Assembly: GCA_001599615.1 (NCBI GenBank)
Contig: BCHJ01000001.1
Coordinates: 1,617,455-1,681,454 of the forward strand
DNA: 64,000 bases
Reading direction: 5' to 3'
Source of the DNA: Thielaviopsis euricoi
Taxonomy: Eukaryota; Ascomycota; Sordariomycetes; Microascales; Ceratocystidaceae
The position numbers and the translations under genes were made by a program. The notes under the pieces are model-generated. The model saw only the letters and a list, made by a program, of their open reading frames with translations, did no database searches and was not told the origin of the DNA. Positions within the stretch are counted from its first letter, which is position 1. The number at the start of each line of letters is the position of its first letter. Of this stretch, positions 25,694 through 35,467 are shown piece after piece.

Positions 25694-27214
25694 ATGGCGT
25701 CAACTGAAGATGCCGTCACCGTGATTAAACAGGCCCTCGAGCCGTATATCAAACGCCGAGATGAGGTTGCTTATATCCGGAGAACGCTTGCTCTCTATCT
25801 CCAGGACTCCATCGAAGGCCCTGAGCTTGAGAGCCCAATACCCCTGGTTGACGAGTCGTCCCGGGTGAATATCCCGTCTGATTTACGAGGTCTCCGCCGG
25901 CAGTATCTTGAAGCACTGGATGCCAACCTGAAGGCCATTGCGGCTTTTCAAGAGGTTCGCTCTCAAATCAAAGCAATATCGCCGGCGCAAACATCAGCGC
26001 CCGTATACAAGATGGATGCGATTAATGATCAGCTACTCTTGATCAAGCTGAAGCAGAGAGAAGAAAGACTGGGGGTGGTAAGCCGGTATCTGGATGATCT
26101 CAACGAAAAGCCTGCAGCTCAACCAGAGTTCCTGGATCTAGCCGACATGTTTCAAGACTTGCCACCATTGCCTGAGACGCCAGAGGCTGTGATAGCCGGC
26201 TTGGCTGCAGAGAAGAATGCTGGAGGCGGTAACAGTGATGGGTGTGGAACAAACGATCGACTAGCTGAAATGGACCGCCAAATTCTAAAGACAAAGCTCC
26301 TCCTGAAGCGCGAAGAGCAGCTGCTCGAAACAGCCCGGAACCTGTCGCCCGTTAACCCCGAGCGGGTTGCCGAAGCTCGCAAGCGATATGCCCTCAACGC
26401 AACTCGTAATGAGCTCATCGCATGGATTGAGAACGAGCTGTCTAAAGCGCAAGGAGATGGAATTATCCCTAACAGACGCCGCTCATCTGGGTTTGGATAC
26501 GAAACTGTCAATGCCGAACAAGTGGATGCCTTGGCACTTGAAGTCAAGGAGCGATATACAGAGTACAATGCTCACAGACAGGCGCTGCTTGAAGCTATTG
26601 GAAAGATCCCAGCACTAGAAAATGTGCCAGCGATCCACCAGTCGGCGCCGTCTGCAGCTGAAACATGCACGCCAACACCGCCTCCCGTTGCACACCTGGT
26701 GACTCCCTACCTCAACAAACTGTTTGCATTGTCACGTGAGCAGGCGGGAATTATTGCGCACAAGGACCACATCCAGGCCACGCTAGCAACACAGAACAGC
26801 GAGACGCGCCAGATGCTGGACCACCTGGCCGAAGAGAGCCAACTGCTGCCTGCTTATCCCATGGACGCTAACAGCCGAGGCGTCAATGAGGAGGACGCCA
26901 TGGATGCGTCGGCCCGGGTGGCGGAATGGGCGTATGCAGGCGAGGCGGCCAAGATTGCAAGCCTGGAGATTGTGGCAGAGAGACTGGAAACGGGACAGAT
27001 GGCGCTGGAGGCGTCACAGGTTGTGCTGGAGGACATTAAGAAGGTACTGGAGCCTTCAGAGGAGACCGAAGAGAAGGGCACCAAGGACAATTCAGGTGGT
27101 GACGATGCTTGGGCTAATGGTTGTAGGGCCGGCCGGACAAAGGTAAATACAACAAAGGGAGATGTCTGGTCACGCATTCATGGAAATCTGGGACTTATTG
27201 GGCAGGATATGTGA
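25694..27214 (+). CDS. Predicted coiled-coil protein, function unknown
   Basis: One exon, 506 residues, starting at an ATG in good context (TGTCATGGCG). I do not recognise a catalytic family. The sequence is strongly heptad-like almost throughout: VIKQALEPYIKRRDEVAYIRRTLALYLQ at the start, DRQILKTKLLLKREEQLLETARNL in the middle, RNELIAWIENELSKAQ, then AAKIASLEIVAERLETGQMALEASQVVLEDIKKVLE before an acidic, disordered tail. The pattern resembles structural subunits of kinetochore, spindle or SMC-type assemblies, but that is only a resemblance of composition. It diverges from BRR2 and converges on RFC2 with only 195 bases between stop codons. Confidence 0.82.
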   Translation: MASTEDAVTVIKQALEPYIKRRDEVAYIRRTLALYLQDSIEGPELESPIPLVDESSRVNIPSDLRGLRRQYLEALDANLKAIAAFQEVRSQIKAISPAQTSAPVYKMDAINDQLLLIKLKQREERLGVVSRYLDDLNEKPAAQPEFLDLADMFQDLPPLPETPEAVIAGLAAEKNAGGGNSDGCGTNDRLAEMDRQILKTKLLLKREEQLLETARNLSPVNPERVAEARKRYALNATRNELIAWIENELSKAQGDGIIPNRRRSSGFGYETVNAEQVDALALEVKERYTEYNAHRQALLEAIGKIPALENVPAIHQSAPSAAETCTPTPPPVAHLVTPYLNKLFALSREQAGIIAHKDHIQATLATQNSETRQMLDHLAEESQLLPAYPMDANSRGVNEEDAMDASARVAEWAYAGEAAKIASLEIVAERLETGQMALEASQVVLEDIKKVLEPSEETEEKGTKDNSGGDDAWANGCRAGRTKVNTTKGDVWSRIHGNLGLIGQDM

Positions 27215-27409
27215 TGTAGATAGCTACTGGTACTGCTACTTCAAGTGTCGGCGGCCAGGCAGCAAGGGAAACGAAATGTTATTGATTGACGCAAGCATAT
27301 TTAAATTAGAATGAAATTGAAACCTCGGCATTTATATTCGTGACAGGTGTACAGAGCCTCTCTTTAGAAAAGAAGCATAATTACGTAGGGGGCGAAGCAG
27401 CAGTCAATT

Positions 27410-28747
27410 CTATTGAGCCAAGATGGCAGCTGTTCTGAGAGAAAGATCAAGCACAGATAAATGTTCGTCTGCACCGTCAAGCAGACGCTTGTCTACTTCG
27501 GAAAAGACTAGAACAATTTTGTTCTTGTGCTCGTCCTTGACCGTTTCGTCATAAATAAGAGTTTGGTAGAGCTATACAGCAATTGCTTGTTAGTAGTGTC
27601 ATCATCAACACTCATGGGTAGTGGACAGCTTACCTGACTCAACACTTGACCAGCACTCCAACCATCAGCAATAAGATCCTCGACCGCGGATGAGACACGC
27701 GGATAGGCTTCTTGTCTTGGCTTGGGCTGCATGGCCTCCACCAAGTGGTCAATGGTGGCATTGGGAATGACACCGGCAATGTCTTCAATGATCTTGACTG
27801 ACACTGCTCCCTTGGCTCCGTCTACGTCCATGGCGTCGTCGCCATCACTGTCCTTTGGCTTGGCACCCACTAGTCGTGCAGCACTCTGCAGATACGTAAT
27901 GGCTTTTCTTAAATCACCATCGCTGGCCTTGATTAGAGCATCGACAGCACCCTCCTCCAGCGGCACGCCCTCCTTCTCGGCAACATCCTCGATTCTCTTC
28001 TTGGCGTTACCTTGGTCAAGACTCTTGAAGCGGAACTTGCTGCAACGGCTAGCAAGAGGGTCTATTATCCGGGTGACGTAGTTGCAGATGAGGCAGAAGC
28101 GGGTGATTTTGCTGTACGTCTCCATTGTGCGGCGCAGAGCGCTCTGGGCGTCCTGTGTCATAGAGTCGGCCTCATCGAGGATAATAATCTTGAACGGTGG
28201 GCACGGGTACTTTGCTTTGTACGAGGCCGATGCGTTGGTGAGTTGCATACGCGCAAAGTTCTTGACCTTTTCTCGGACAATGGAGATACCGCGCTCATCG
28301 GAGGCGTTGAGTTCAAGAACACGCGACTTGATCAGCTCGGGGCCGTAGAGCTCCTTGGCCAAGGCGAGAATTGTCGAGGTCTTACCGGTACCCGGAGGAC
28401 CGTAAAAGAGCATATGCGGGAGCTAGACAGAGACGGCTTGTTAGCGGGACTCTGCCTGTGCCTATATTATCAAGCAGTTGACATGGAAGAAAGACTGACG
28501 TTGGCAGCATGGAGGGTTTTGCGGAGAATCGTCGTCGTGTGGTCTTGGGCGGCAACGTCATCTAAAGTCTTGGGGCGGCTATAGAGCAGAGCGGTCAGTC
28601 CATGAACAAGCCAGAAAGTCACTGGGGAATTTACTATTTCTCGACCCATGGCTGGGCCCGGGCCGCTTCAGCAGACTTCTCAGTCTTGGTTGCACTGCCA
28701 TTAGCAGCGGCGGCCTTGCGGGCCTTGAGGTCAAAGAAGCTGGCCAT
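27410..28747 (-). CDS. RFC2: Replication factor C subunit 2 (human RFC4 type clamp-loader ATPase)
   Basis: Small AAA+ subunit of RFC, which opens PCNA and loads it at primer-template junctions; also used in checkpoint loaders. Exons 28747-28635, 28578-28500, 28422-27634 and 27571-27410 give 380 residues. The N-terminus MASFFDLKARKA precedes PWVEKYRPKTLDDV. Walker A is GPPGTGKT (Lys about 78), Walker B LDEADSM, sensor/arginine-finger region SRCSKFRF, then the collar domain ending LDLSLRTAAILAQ. The LFYGPPGTGKTSTILALAKEL and LICNYVTRIIDPLASRCS segments identify the yeast Rfc2/human RFC4 type, not Rfc3, Rfc4 or Rfc5. A (GTT)n stretch just upstream keeps the frame open as an Asn run; I treat it as leader. 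A GTCAGT donor at intron 2 is less usual. Confidence 0.94.
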
Positions 28748-30199
28748 GGCGTCTGCTGCGAGAATGCGGGAACTGTTGTTGTTGTTGTTGTTGTTGTTGA
28801 TTGGCTTGATTCCAAGTGGAAGCAAGAAAGGATAGAATAGCGTTAAGAAAGCGATGCTGGAGCCGGGCGTGGGTTAATCCAGACAGACAAGAGGCGGCGA
28901 TAACTTTAACTCTGGGAAAAAAACCAATTTAGCCCTTCAAGGCGAGCGCGTCGCTAGACGCGTCTGGCTTAGAAGCTTTACTGGGCACTGAAATCCCACA
29001 GAGCACTGTTTGGATGCTGGGACTCCACTAAAACTTAAGCTTGGTGCAGGCCAAGGGCCTGACAGGTGACGGCGGCTTGTGGCAGCTGCTGCCAGAGACA
29101 ACGGTCTTACAGCGCAGATTTGTGTCTATTAACTGCCTGTGACACCTGTAAAAGTTGGCTCTGCTCTGCAGATCACCGAACCCGGTGAATAATGGGGGTT
29201 GAAAGTCTTTCCAAGTGTACTGTAGAGAAAAATAAGACATTAAGCTGGCGTTGGTAGAGTGTATCAAGAGCGGAAGCTTGCTTAGTTCATAGAAGATGGG
29301 TTGGCGCATGAAGAACGCTGTAGCAATTTTGCAGGCGGTGCCCTTAAGAATACAGGCAAGCTCTGGTGCTGTAAATTAAATCACACAGTCTGCTAGTCTG
29401 GTTGGTCTAGAGAGCGGGTTTCAACAACATCGGTGACCGCTTCAACCATACTGGTGGCTTTACTTTTACGTTATTTTATTTTCTTACCAATTCCCCCGCC
29501 ATTTCACCTAGCTTAGAGCCAAACCTAGGCAATGAAGTGAAATGAAGTGTTATTCGAGTGAGTGAATGAGTAACTGGAGCTCAAATACAGAAGGGAAAAA
29601 AAGGCAATAAAGAGAAAAAAAAAAAAAAAACCTTTTGTCCTTTCCTTTGACAGTTCTTTCTCATGGAAAAAAAATTCACACCTCAAGGCTCCAGTTTATG
29701 TCTTGTTTTTCTTTATTTTTTCTGTTATCTTTATTCCACCTGGTATCGTCTTTTCATTCTATTCTTCCTTTCTTATTTCACCGCCGTCATCCGCACAGCA
29801 CCGCATTCCTGTCTTCTCGAGCTGGATTTCTCTCCTGGGGCCAAGCATCGACTTTCTCGTCTCTAATTATTTGCTACACATCACGCTGTCTTTGAGTTTC
29901 CATCTTTTCAGGGCGTGCTGTCCTCTTGAGTCTGTCCGTGTCTGTGTTTTTGTCATCTTTAGTCTTGACTGCGCTTCATTCCGACAGCCACTGCTAGCCA
30001 TCAAGAGAAAATCAGATCAGCCGCTGCGCATTATCCCAACTTGACGAAGCGACATCTCTTGTATTCCGTATCGTCCCCTCTCTCAGCTTGATCGAAGCCA
30101 GCATATACTGCCATCTGCTCGTCGTTTGCAACTTGCTCATCTCCCGCTTATCGCACCCCGCGGCGGAATCTGCTGCTCAGCTTGAGCGACTTGCCCGTC
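28748..30199. promoter_or_regulatory. Divergent spacer with long leader of the E2 gene
   Basis: Contains the RFC2 promoter (low side) and, from about 29600, a pyrimidine-rich tract that is probably the leader of the E2 gene. A (GTT)n run is at about 28775-28799 and an A run near 29617-29632. No gene seen; a minus-strand frame at 29028-29309 has no coding character. Confidence 0.5.
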
Positions 30200-32223
30200 A
30201 TGGCCGATCATTCCGTAATCCGGATCACAAAGGTCTGTTCCACAAGCTTAAGTTGAGTTGTAGTGAGATTTGATTTTTGAACTACTGCGCTTCCTTGTCA
30301 GTGCGAGTTGTCGTTATGCGGGGTTACAAGGCTGACAGTCATGACATGTACTTCATATTCATAGGAGATGAGCGAGCTCCAAAGAACCGCTGATCTATGT
30401 ATGTTCTTACCCCCACAGAAAAAGAAAAGAAACTGAGTCTAAAGTTGAAATTTCTCTTGCCCTGCCTAATGCTCGGGCCCCCGGCATTCCTTTTGGGCAA
30501 CCATGGGCTTTCGACTGGCTGGTTCACTAACACGAATTCGACATGCTGAATTTAGCCCTTGCTGTCGCCTGCAAAGATGTCGACGTTCGTACCTTGAGAG
30601 CTCTTATTATTGGTCCCCACGAGACACCCTATGAGTTCGGATTTTTCGAGGTAATATTTCTTTTTCAAGTCTTCTGCTGCGCCGCTTTAGATATCTAACC
30701 TGGATTTTGAACATAGTTTTCTATGAACTTTAACAAAGGTATGACGTCAGAGTCCATCATCCGGGGGGGGGGGGGGGGGGGGGGGGGTGGAAAAACACCG
30801 ACGGCGATGCTGACCAAACAAAATGATAGAATACCCACGCAAAGCTCCTGCTGTTCAAGCACTGACCACAAACTATGGGCGTTGCCGGTTCAATCCAAAT
30901 ATCTACAGCAGCGGCAAAGTCTGCCTGTTAGTTCTCCATGAAACCTACCATGAATGACGTATATATCGTGCTAACGAGCTTGTGGACTCTAGGTCGATTC
31001 TCGGGTATGGCATCGCCTTTAATATTTGATGCAGTTAAAGGGAACTCAGTTCAAAGGCCTTGTTCTAACATTATTCATAGTACCTGGCGTGGAGATTCTG
31101 GCGAGCAATGGTCGGCTGCTCAAGGTATGGAGTCTATTTTGCTCTCGATCCAGAGTTTGATGTCGACAAATCCGTACGAGAATGAGCCCGGGTACGAAGA
31201 AGCCAACTCGACGGCCGACAAAATAAATCAGGTTGCATACGCCCAAAAGGTAACATATACTCCGCTACTATGCTAGGCCAGTGTCTGATTCAAGATTTAT
31301 AGATTCGACACGAAACATTACGGATCACTGTCATCCAACGCCTGGAAGAATACCTAGGTCTGAGATCTAACGGCACTGCCGTCGCAAAACCGGAGCCCAG
31401 AGACAAGGAAGGTGTCGGCATGAGTACACCATTTCTGCCATACAAAGATCTCTGTAAGCAGAGATTCCTGTGGTACTTCTCGTCGTATCTAGCTACGGTT
31501 GAGCAGGGAAAGAAGGAAGTGTCTGTCGATCAACCATTTACTCGAATGCCTTTCGAGGGTGCCAGTAACATCATGGAAGGCAAGTTCAACTACCCTGCGC
31601 TCGAAGAGCGCCTCCATAACATCAAGAAAGCCCTTGACGACGAGCTCCAGGTGTGGGCTGAACAGGGCCTTGCGGCTGTCAAGGAAGACGTCTCCGTCGC
31701 TGTGAATCTCAGTCATAAGTTTGTGCAAGCGGTCAACAGCTTAAAGGCGGACGATATGCCTCACGATCTCAGCCTAGAGAATGACAACCCATTCGTCTGG
31801 GTCCTGACCTACTTTGGCCAGCCCATGAGCAACTTTGATGGCGGCTTCTTCCGAATCAAGCTACACTTCAGTGTAAATTTCCCCGAAGAGCAACCACGGG
31901 TGCGCCTGGAAGCTCCTATTTTCCATCTACGAGTGGCTTGTGACGGCACACTCTGCTACTTTCCCAACCCGATGAAGAAAGAAGATATAAAATGTCATAT
32001 TCAGTCAATCATTGAGGCACTGGAAGAAGAAAGCCCAGCCTATGATCCGCGCACGCTAGTTAACCCAGAGGCCTTTAAGCTTTACTGGGGCTCAGCAGCT
32101 GATCGCAAGATGTACAACCGGCGTCTACGTCGCTCTGTACAAGAGCTCACCGAGTAAGTCGATATGTCATTTCTGACTTTTGGGTCTTGTAACTAATTTG
32201 TATCTAGAAATATGATGGAGTAA
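30200..32223 (+). CDS. UBE2Z-like ubiquitin-conjugating enzyme with a second UBC-like domain
   Basis: Nine exons: 30200-30232, 30365-30398, 30556-30650, 30717-30738, 30830-30926, 30993-31004, 31081-31249, 31303-32153 and 32208-32223; 442 residues. The N-terminal UBC domain follows human UBE2Z: GPHETPYEFGFFEFSMNF, YPRKAPAV, RFNPNIYSSGKVCLSILGTW with catalytic Cys93 and NPN before it, then SIQSLMSTNPYENEPG. A second UBC-like unit follows at about 290-425 (GGFFRIKLHFSVNFPEEQPRV; DGTLCYFPNPMK with a Cys near 372 in the active-site position). Family knowledge: UBE2Z accepts ubiquitin or FAT10 from UBA6; FAT10 is vertebrate, so ubiquitin is the likelier cargo here. Introns carry CTAAC or CTGAC branch points. 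Without the last intron the protein ends LTE at 32157; with it, LTENMME. Confidence 0.87.
30763..30787 (+). repeat. Run of 25 G inside an E2 gene intron
   Basis: Uninterrupted G run within intron 4 (30739-30829) of the E2 gene, on the sense strand, followed by TGGAAAAAC. It could form a G-quadruplex in DNA or pre-mRNA; the exact length may also be a sequencing/assembly artefact. Confidence 0.9.
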
Positions 32224-32317
32224 AACCACACGTACCTTTGGGTGGCGTGACATGTACTGATTACATATTCATGAAATTTCCAAATAGTACATGTGTCAGC
32301 CGGTTATGCCTTTTTTT

Positions 32318-32348
<31 letters not shown>

Positions 32349-33033
32349 CCTTCACCTTCTTATTAGCACTGCCTATTTGGAGTTAATACGTGACTATGGT
32401 TATCAGGAGGAGATGGCCGTGGTTCATTAGATTAGACGTTCTTTGTATCTTTTGGTTAGTTTCATCATTGTTATTTTAGGTTTAGTCTTTGCTCTTTGTT
32501 CTTTATTCTTATGTGTTTTGTCTTCATTTTGCATTTTTTTCATTTCTAGTTTGGCCTGTCTATTGCGCCGAGTGCTTTGCGCTATGCGACCAGACAAGTA
32601 GCTGTATCGAATCAATCACCATCAGTTTTGTCAAGAACGTTATCAAAACGAATACAATGCGACGAGTTCTCATTTTTTTGGTTACATTAAAAATTGTGTA
32701 TTTGATGGAGGAGAGACATTTTCTTTTATTAGAATATTGGGCTTCCGTTGGAACCCATCGCTTTTTCGAGATAATGCTGTCACCAGACTCGGCTTCCAAT
32801 CAATTTCTGGCGATCCGGTCTGGTCAAACATCTAGCATGATAAAAATATACATAATAGTACTAGTACTTCAAACCTGCACTAACAATGTTTCCTCAACGG
32901 CTGTGTTTTTGTCATGATCATCATCGTCAACGTCATCAAGTTCTGACCAACCCAAGAATGAAAAAAAAAGATACAAATACTCCTTCACTCTCCCCCTTGC
33001 GCCCGCTCCAAAAATAAATGGTCGAGTTTCTCC
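32158..33033. other. Convergent 3' region
   Basis: Between the E2 gene and the convergent 33034-34824 gene. Holds a T-rich tract (8 T, C, then 29 T at 32320-32348) and AT-rich sequence to about 32980. No gene seen apart from the proposed 16-base last exon of the E2 gene at 32208-32223. Confidence 0.5.
32320..32348 (+). repeat. Run of 29 T
   Basis: T run 97 bases past the proposed E2 stop codon, preceded by 8 T and one C. It lies in the 3' region and may mark a terminator-side T-rich element or be simple slippage. Confidence 0.9.
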
Positions 33034-34824
33034 TCATCTTCTCGCCGGCCGGCCCGGGCCCTTGGCATTCTTTCGACCGCCTGTTCCCGTACCCGCGCCC
33101 GAGGCAACGGAGCTAGTGCGCCGCTTATCCGGCAGCACATCGCGCCCGGGAACATACGGTGCCGCAACGCCAAGATACGGCATCCCTGGCCCCGTTGCTG
33201 CGCCTACGGCAGGACTGCCCATGCCGCCACCTGCGCGGAACTCATACGTGCCGCCAGGTGTAAAGAATGCCGGTACGCCGCCGTTGGGCCGCTTGACTTG
33301 TTCGGCATGAAGCTTGTCGAGAGACTCGCCCACCACGGCATACTGCGCCCAGTTAATGGGTGGACAGCGCACAATGTTTTGCTCGCCAGGGAGCTTGGTC
33401 CACGAGGGCTTCGGCGTCTTGGCCTTTTTCTTTCCGGCGCGCGCGGCAGTTAGGGATTGAGTGCTGCTTCCTTCGCCGCCGTTGTCATTAGTAGCAGCGG
33501 TGCCTGATGCTGCTGTGCCGTTGGCGCTAGTCATCTCGATATCCGAGTCAGATGATGAATCACTATCCGAGTCTGAGTATGATGGGATCGTTTCGCCAGT
33601 GTTACGATTTTCGCCAGGCATGATTCCGCCAGCCATGTGGACAGCACCGGACTGCAAATCTCGTAGGAATGCTTCGGGGTTTGCGAGAGCTTCGTTCTTG
33701 GCACGTTGCAACGCAATCATGTCGGCTTCGGCGCGGCGTTTCTGCATCTGTAGAATAGCAATGGCGTTTTGGAGTGCAATTGAGTCGGGATTTGTTTCAA
33801 AGTCGAGCGGTAGTGGAGGAGGCATGGCTATTGCGCTCGTAGTCATGTCCTCTTGGTTGTTGTGTGTGAGAGTGGCACGGGGTGGGAGCTGGGTTTGAGT
33901 TTGCGTCAGCGTCGGCGTAGTCGCGGGTGCAGCAGCGGTAGGTGGAAGAGGGTTTGTGCCGCTTTGTGCTTTTCTGGCTCCCTTTGCGACCGAGGTTGGC
34001 GGCTCAGGCTTAGCGTGGGCCATGGGTGGCGTTATTGGGCTAACAGGTGGACGTTCGGGTGATGAGCTGCGCTTAGACTGCTGGCTGTGTTGCTGTTGGT
34101 GTGACTGCTGGGATTGCTGTTTGGCGGTATGCGACGACGGAAGTGATGGCGACGGAAGAGCCATGCCAGTCGGTGCGGCAAGAGGATTGGGGTTGGCGCT
34201 GTTTGGAGGTTGCGAAGCACCACGAGACACGGAAACGTGGCGACTGTGTGTCTGACTAGAACTAGAGCTTCCCGCTCGAGCGGGCGGTGTCATAGACGGA
34301 AGCGAAAGCGGGAGTGGCGAATGCACGCGCTGGTGCTGCGAAAACTGGCTATTGATTGGCGATGGCGGCTGTTGGGGTTGCGGGTGCTGGAGACCGGCAG
34401 GTTGGGTTTGCTCGGGACGTCCCATTATCGCGTCGATAGAGTGGGATGATGTCGCTTCGGATGGCGACTCTGGAGAAGGGGGCGTTATGATGAAAATCGG
34501 CGGGGGCGGGTGTGGTGGTGGTTTCGATGATGATGATAATGATGACGATTTCGAGTGTTTTAGCGAAGAAGTCGAAGTTGCGCGAATAGAGGTAGGCGTT
34601 TTAAGCTGAGGAGTCACAACTTTGGATTTTGAAGGTTTTGGCGTTACTTTTTTCGCTGGCGGCTTGAGGTTGCGCTTAGCAGAAGATGGAGCCGGTGATG
34701 TGGGCAAAGGCGTGCGCTCTGATTTTTCTTTTTCTTTTGCTTTTGGCCTTGCCCTTGGCTTTTGCTTTTTGGTGGTGGTGGTGTTGGTGGTGGTGTTGGT
34801 GGTGGTGTTTTTTGAGGAATCCAT
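33034..34824 (-). CDS. Low-complexity nuclear-type protein with a short conserved-looking C-terminal motif
   Basis: One exon, 596 residues, ATG at 34824. Not recognised. The first 20 residues are a Thr/Asn repeat encoded by (GGT/GTT)n microsatellite, then a Lys/Pro-rich basic region, then Ser/Pro/Gln/His-rich disorder. A helical stretch at about 340-390 (ETNPDSIALQNAIAILQMQ, then RRAEADMIALQRAKNEALANPEAFL) could be a coiled coil. Near the end is an ordered-looking segment, WTKLPGEQNIVRCPP, INWAQYAVVGESLDKLHAEQ and PGGTYEF, and a basic tail KNAKGPGRPARR that resembles an AT-hook or nuclear localisation signal. This suggests a DNA- or chromatin-associated subunit, without proof. Confidence 0.8.
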   Translation of the reverse strand: MDSSKNTTTNTTTNTTTTKKQKPRARPKAKEKEKSERTPLPTSPAPSSAKRNLKPPAKKVTPKPSKSKVVTPQLKTPTSIRATSTSSLKHSKSSSLSSSSKPPPHPPPPIFIITPPSPESPSEATSSHSIDAIMGRPEQTQPAGLQHPQPQQPPSPINSQFSQHQRVHSPLPLSLPSMTPPARAGSSSSSQTHSRHVSVSRGASQPPNSANPNPLAAPTGMALPSPSLPSSHTAKQQSQQSHQQQHSQQSKRSSSPERPPVSPITPPMAHAKPEPPTSVAKGARKAQSGTNPLPPTAAAPATTPTLTQTQTQLPPRATLTHNNQEDMTTSAIAMPPPLPLDFETNPDSIALQNAIAILQMQKRRAEADMIALQRAKNEALANPEAFLRDLQSGAVHMAGGIMPGENRNTGETIPSYSDSDSDSSSDSDIEMTSANGTAASGTAATNDNGGEGSSTQSLTAARAGKKKAKTPKPSWTKLPGEQNIVRCPPINWAQYAVVGESLDKLHAEQVKRPNGGVPAFFTPGGTYEFRAGGGMGSPAVGAATGPGMPYLGVAAPYVPGRDVLPDKRRTSSVASGAGTGTGGRKNAKGPGRPARR

Positions 34825-35467
34825 CCTTTCGACGTCAGAGCCTTAGCTCAATCAATAACAGGGTAGACAGGGCCTGAACACACAGAAATGCGGCAAAAGC
34901 CCAGCCAGCCGCCACACAGGCCTGTACAGGGATTGTGATTCGCTTCTTACAGCGTAGCCTTTGAACTGGAATTTCGAGCTGACTCGGGACTTAGCGCCAA
35001 CTTTTGCGGCAAATAGGATAAGAGGCCTGGTAATGCAGATTGAGAGAAAATGTGGGGTGAACGAAGCCGAGCTGATGGAAACTGGTTGAAAGAAGAGGGC
35101 GGACGATAAAGTTGATAAATATGAAAAGTTTTAACTGAAGGAAAAAAAAAAAAAAAAAAACAAGGCCATGAGTAGATGAAAATATTGTAAAAAAAACAAA
35201 CCAGTGTGGGAAACACTGCAAACACTGCAGCCTCGCGCCTCGCGCACCTTCCTCATCATATATTCTACAACTGCCCGTCCGTTTGTTATGTTACAAAGCA
35301 CGGCACGGCAATTGCCACCCCACTCTGTTCTTACGGTAGTGGTACTTGGTACTTGGGACACAGGCGCTGTGTGCTTAAATTTCAAGATCTATTTAGCTCT
35401 ACTGTGGTCTTACATAGTAGTATTATGTATTGCCCCTCCAATCTACATCTTCATTCACCTCTTAAAT
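34825..35467. other. Spacer upstream of the 33034-34824 gene
   Basis: Promoter/leader side for the low-complexity gene and 3' flank of the CHORD gene. Includes an A run near 35142-35160 and GTACTTGGTACTTGG words at 35341-35357. No gene. Confidence 0.5.
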
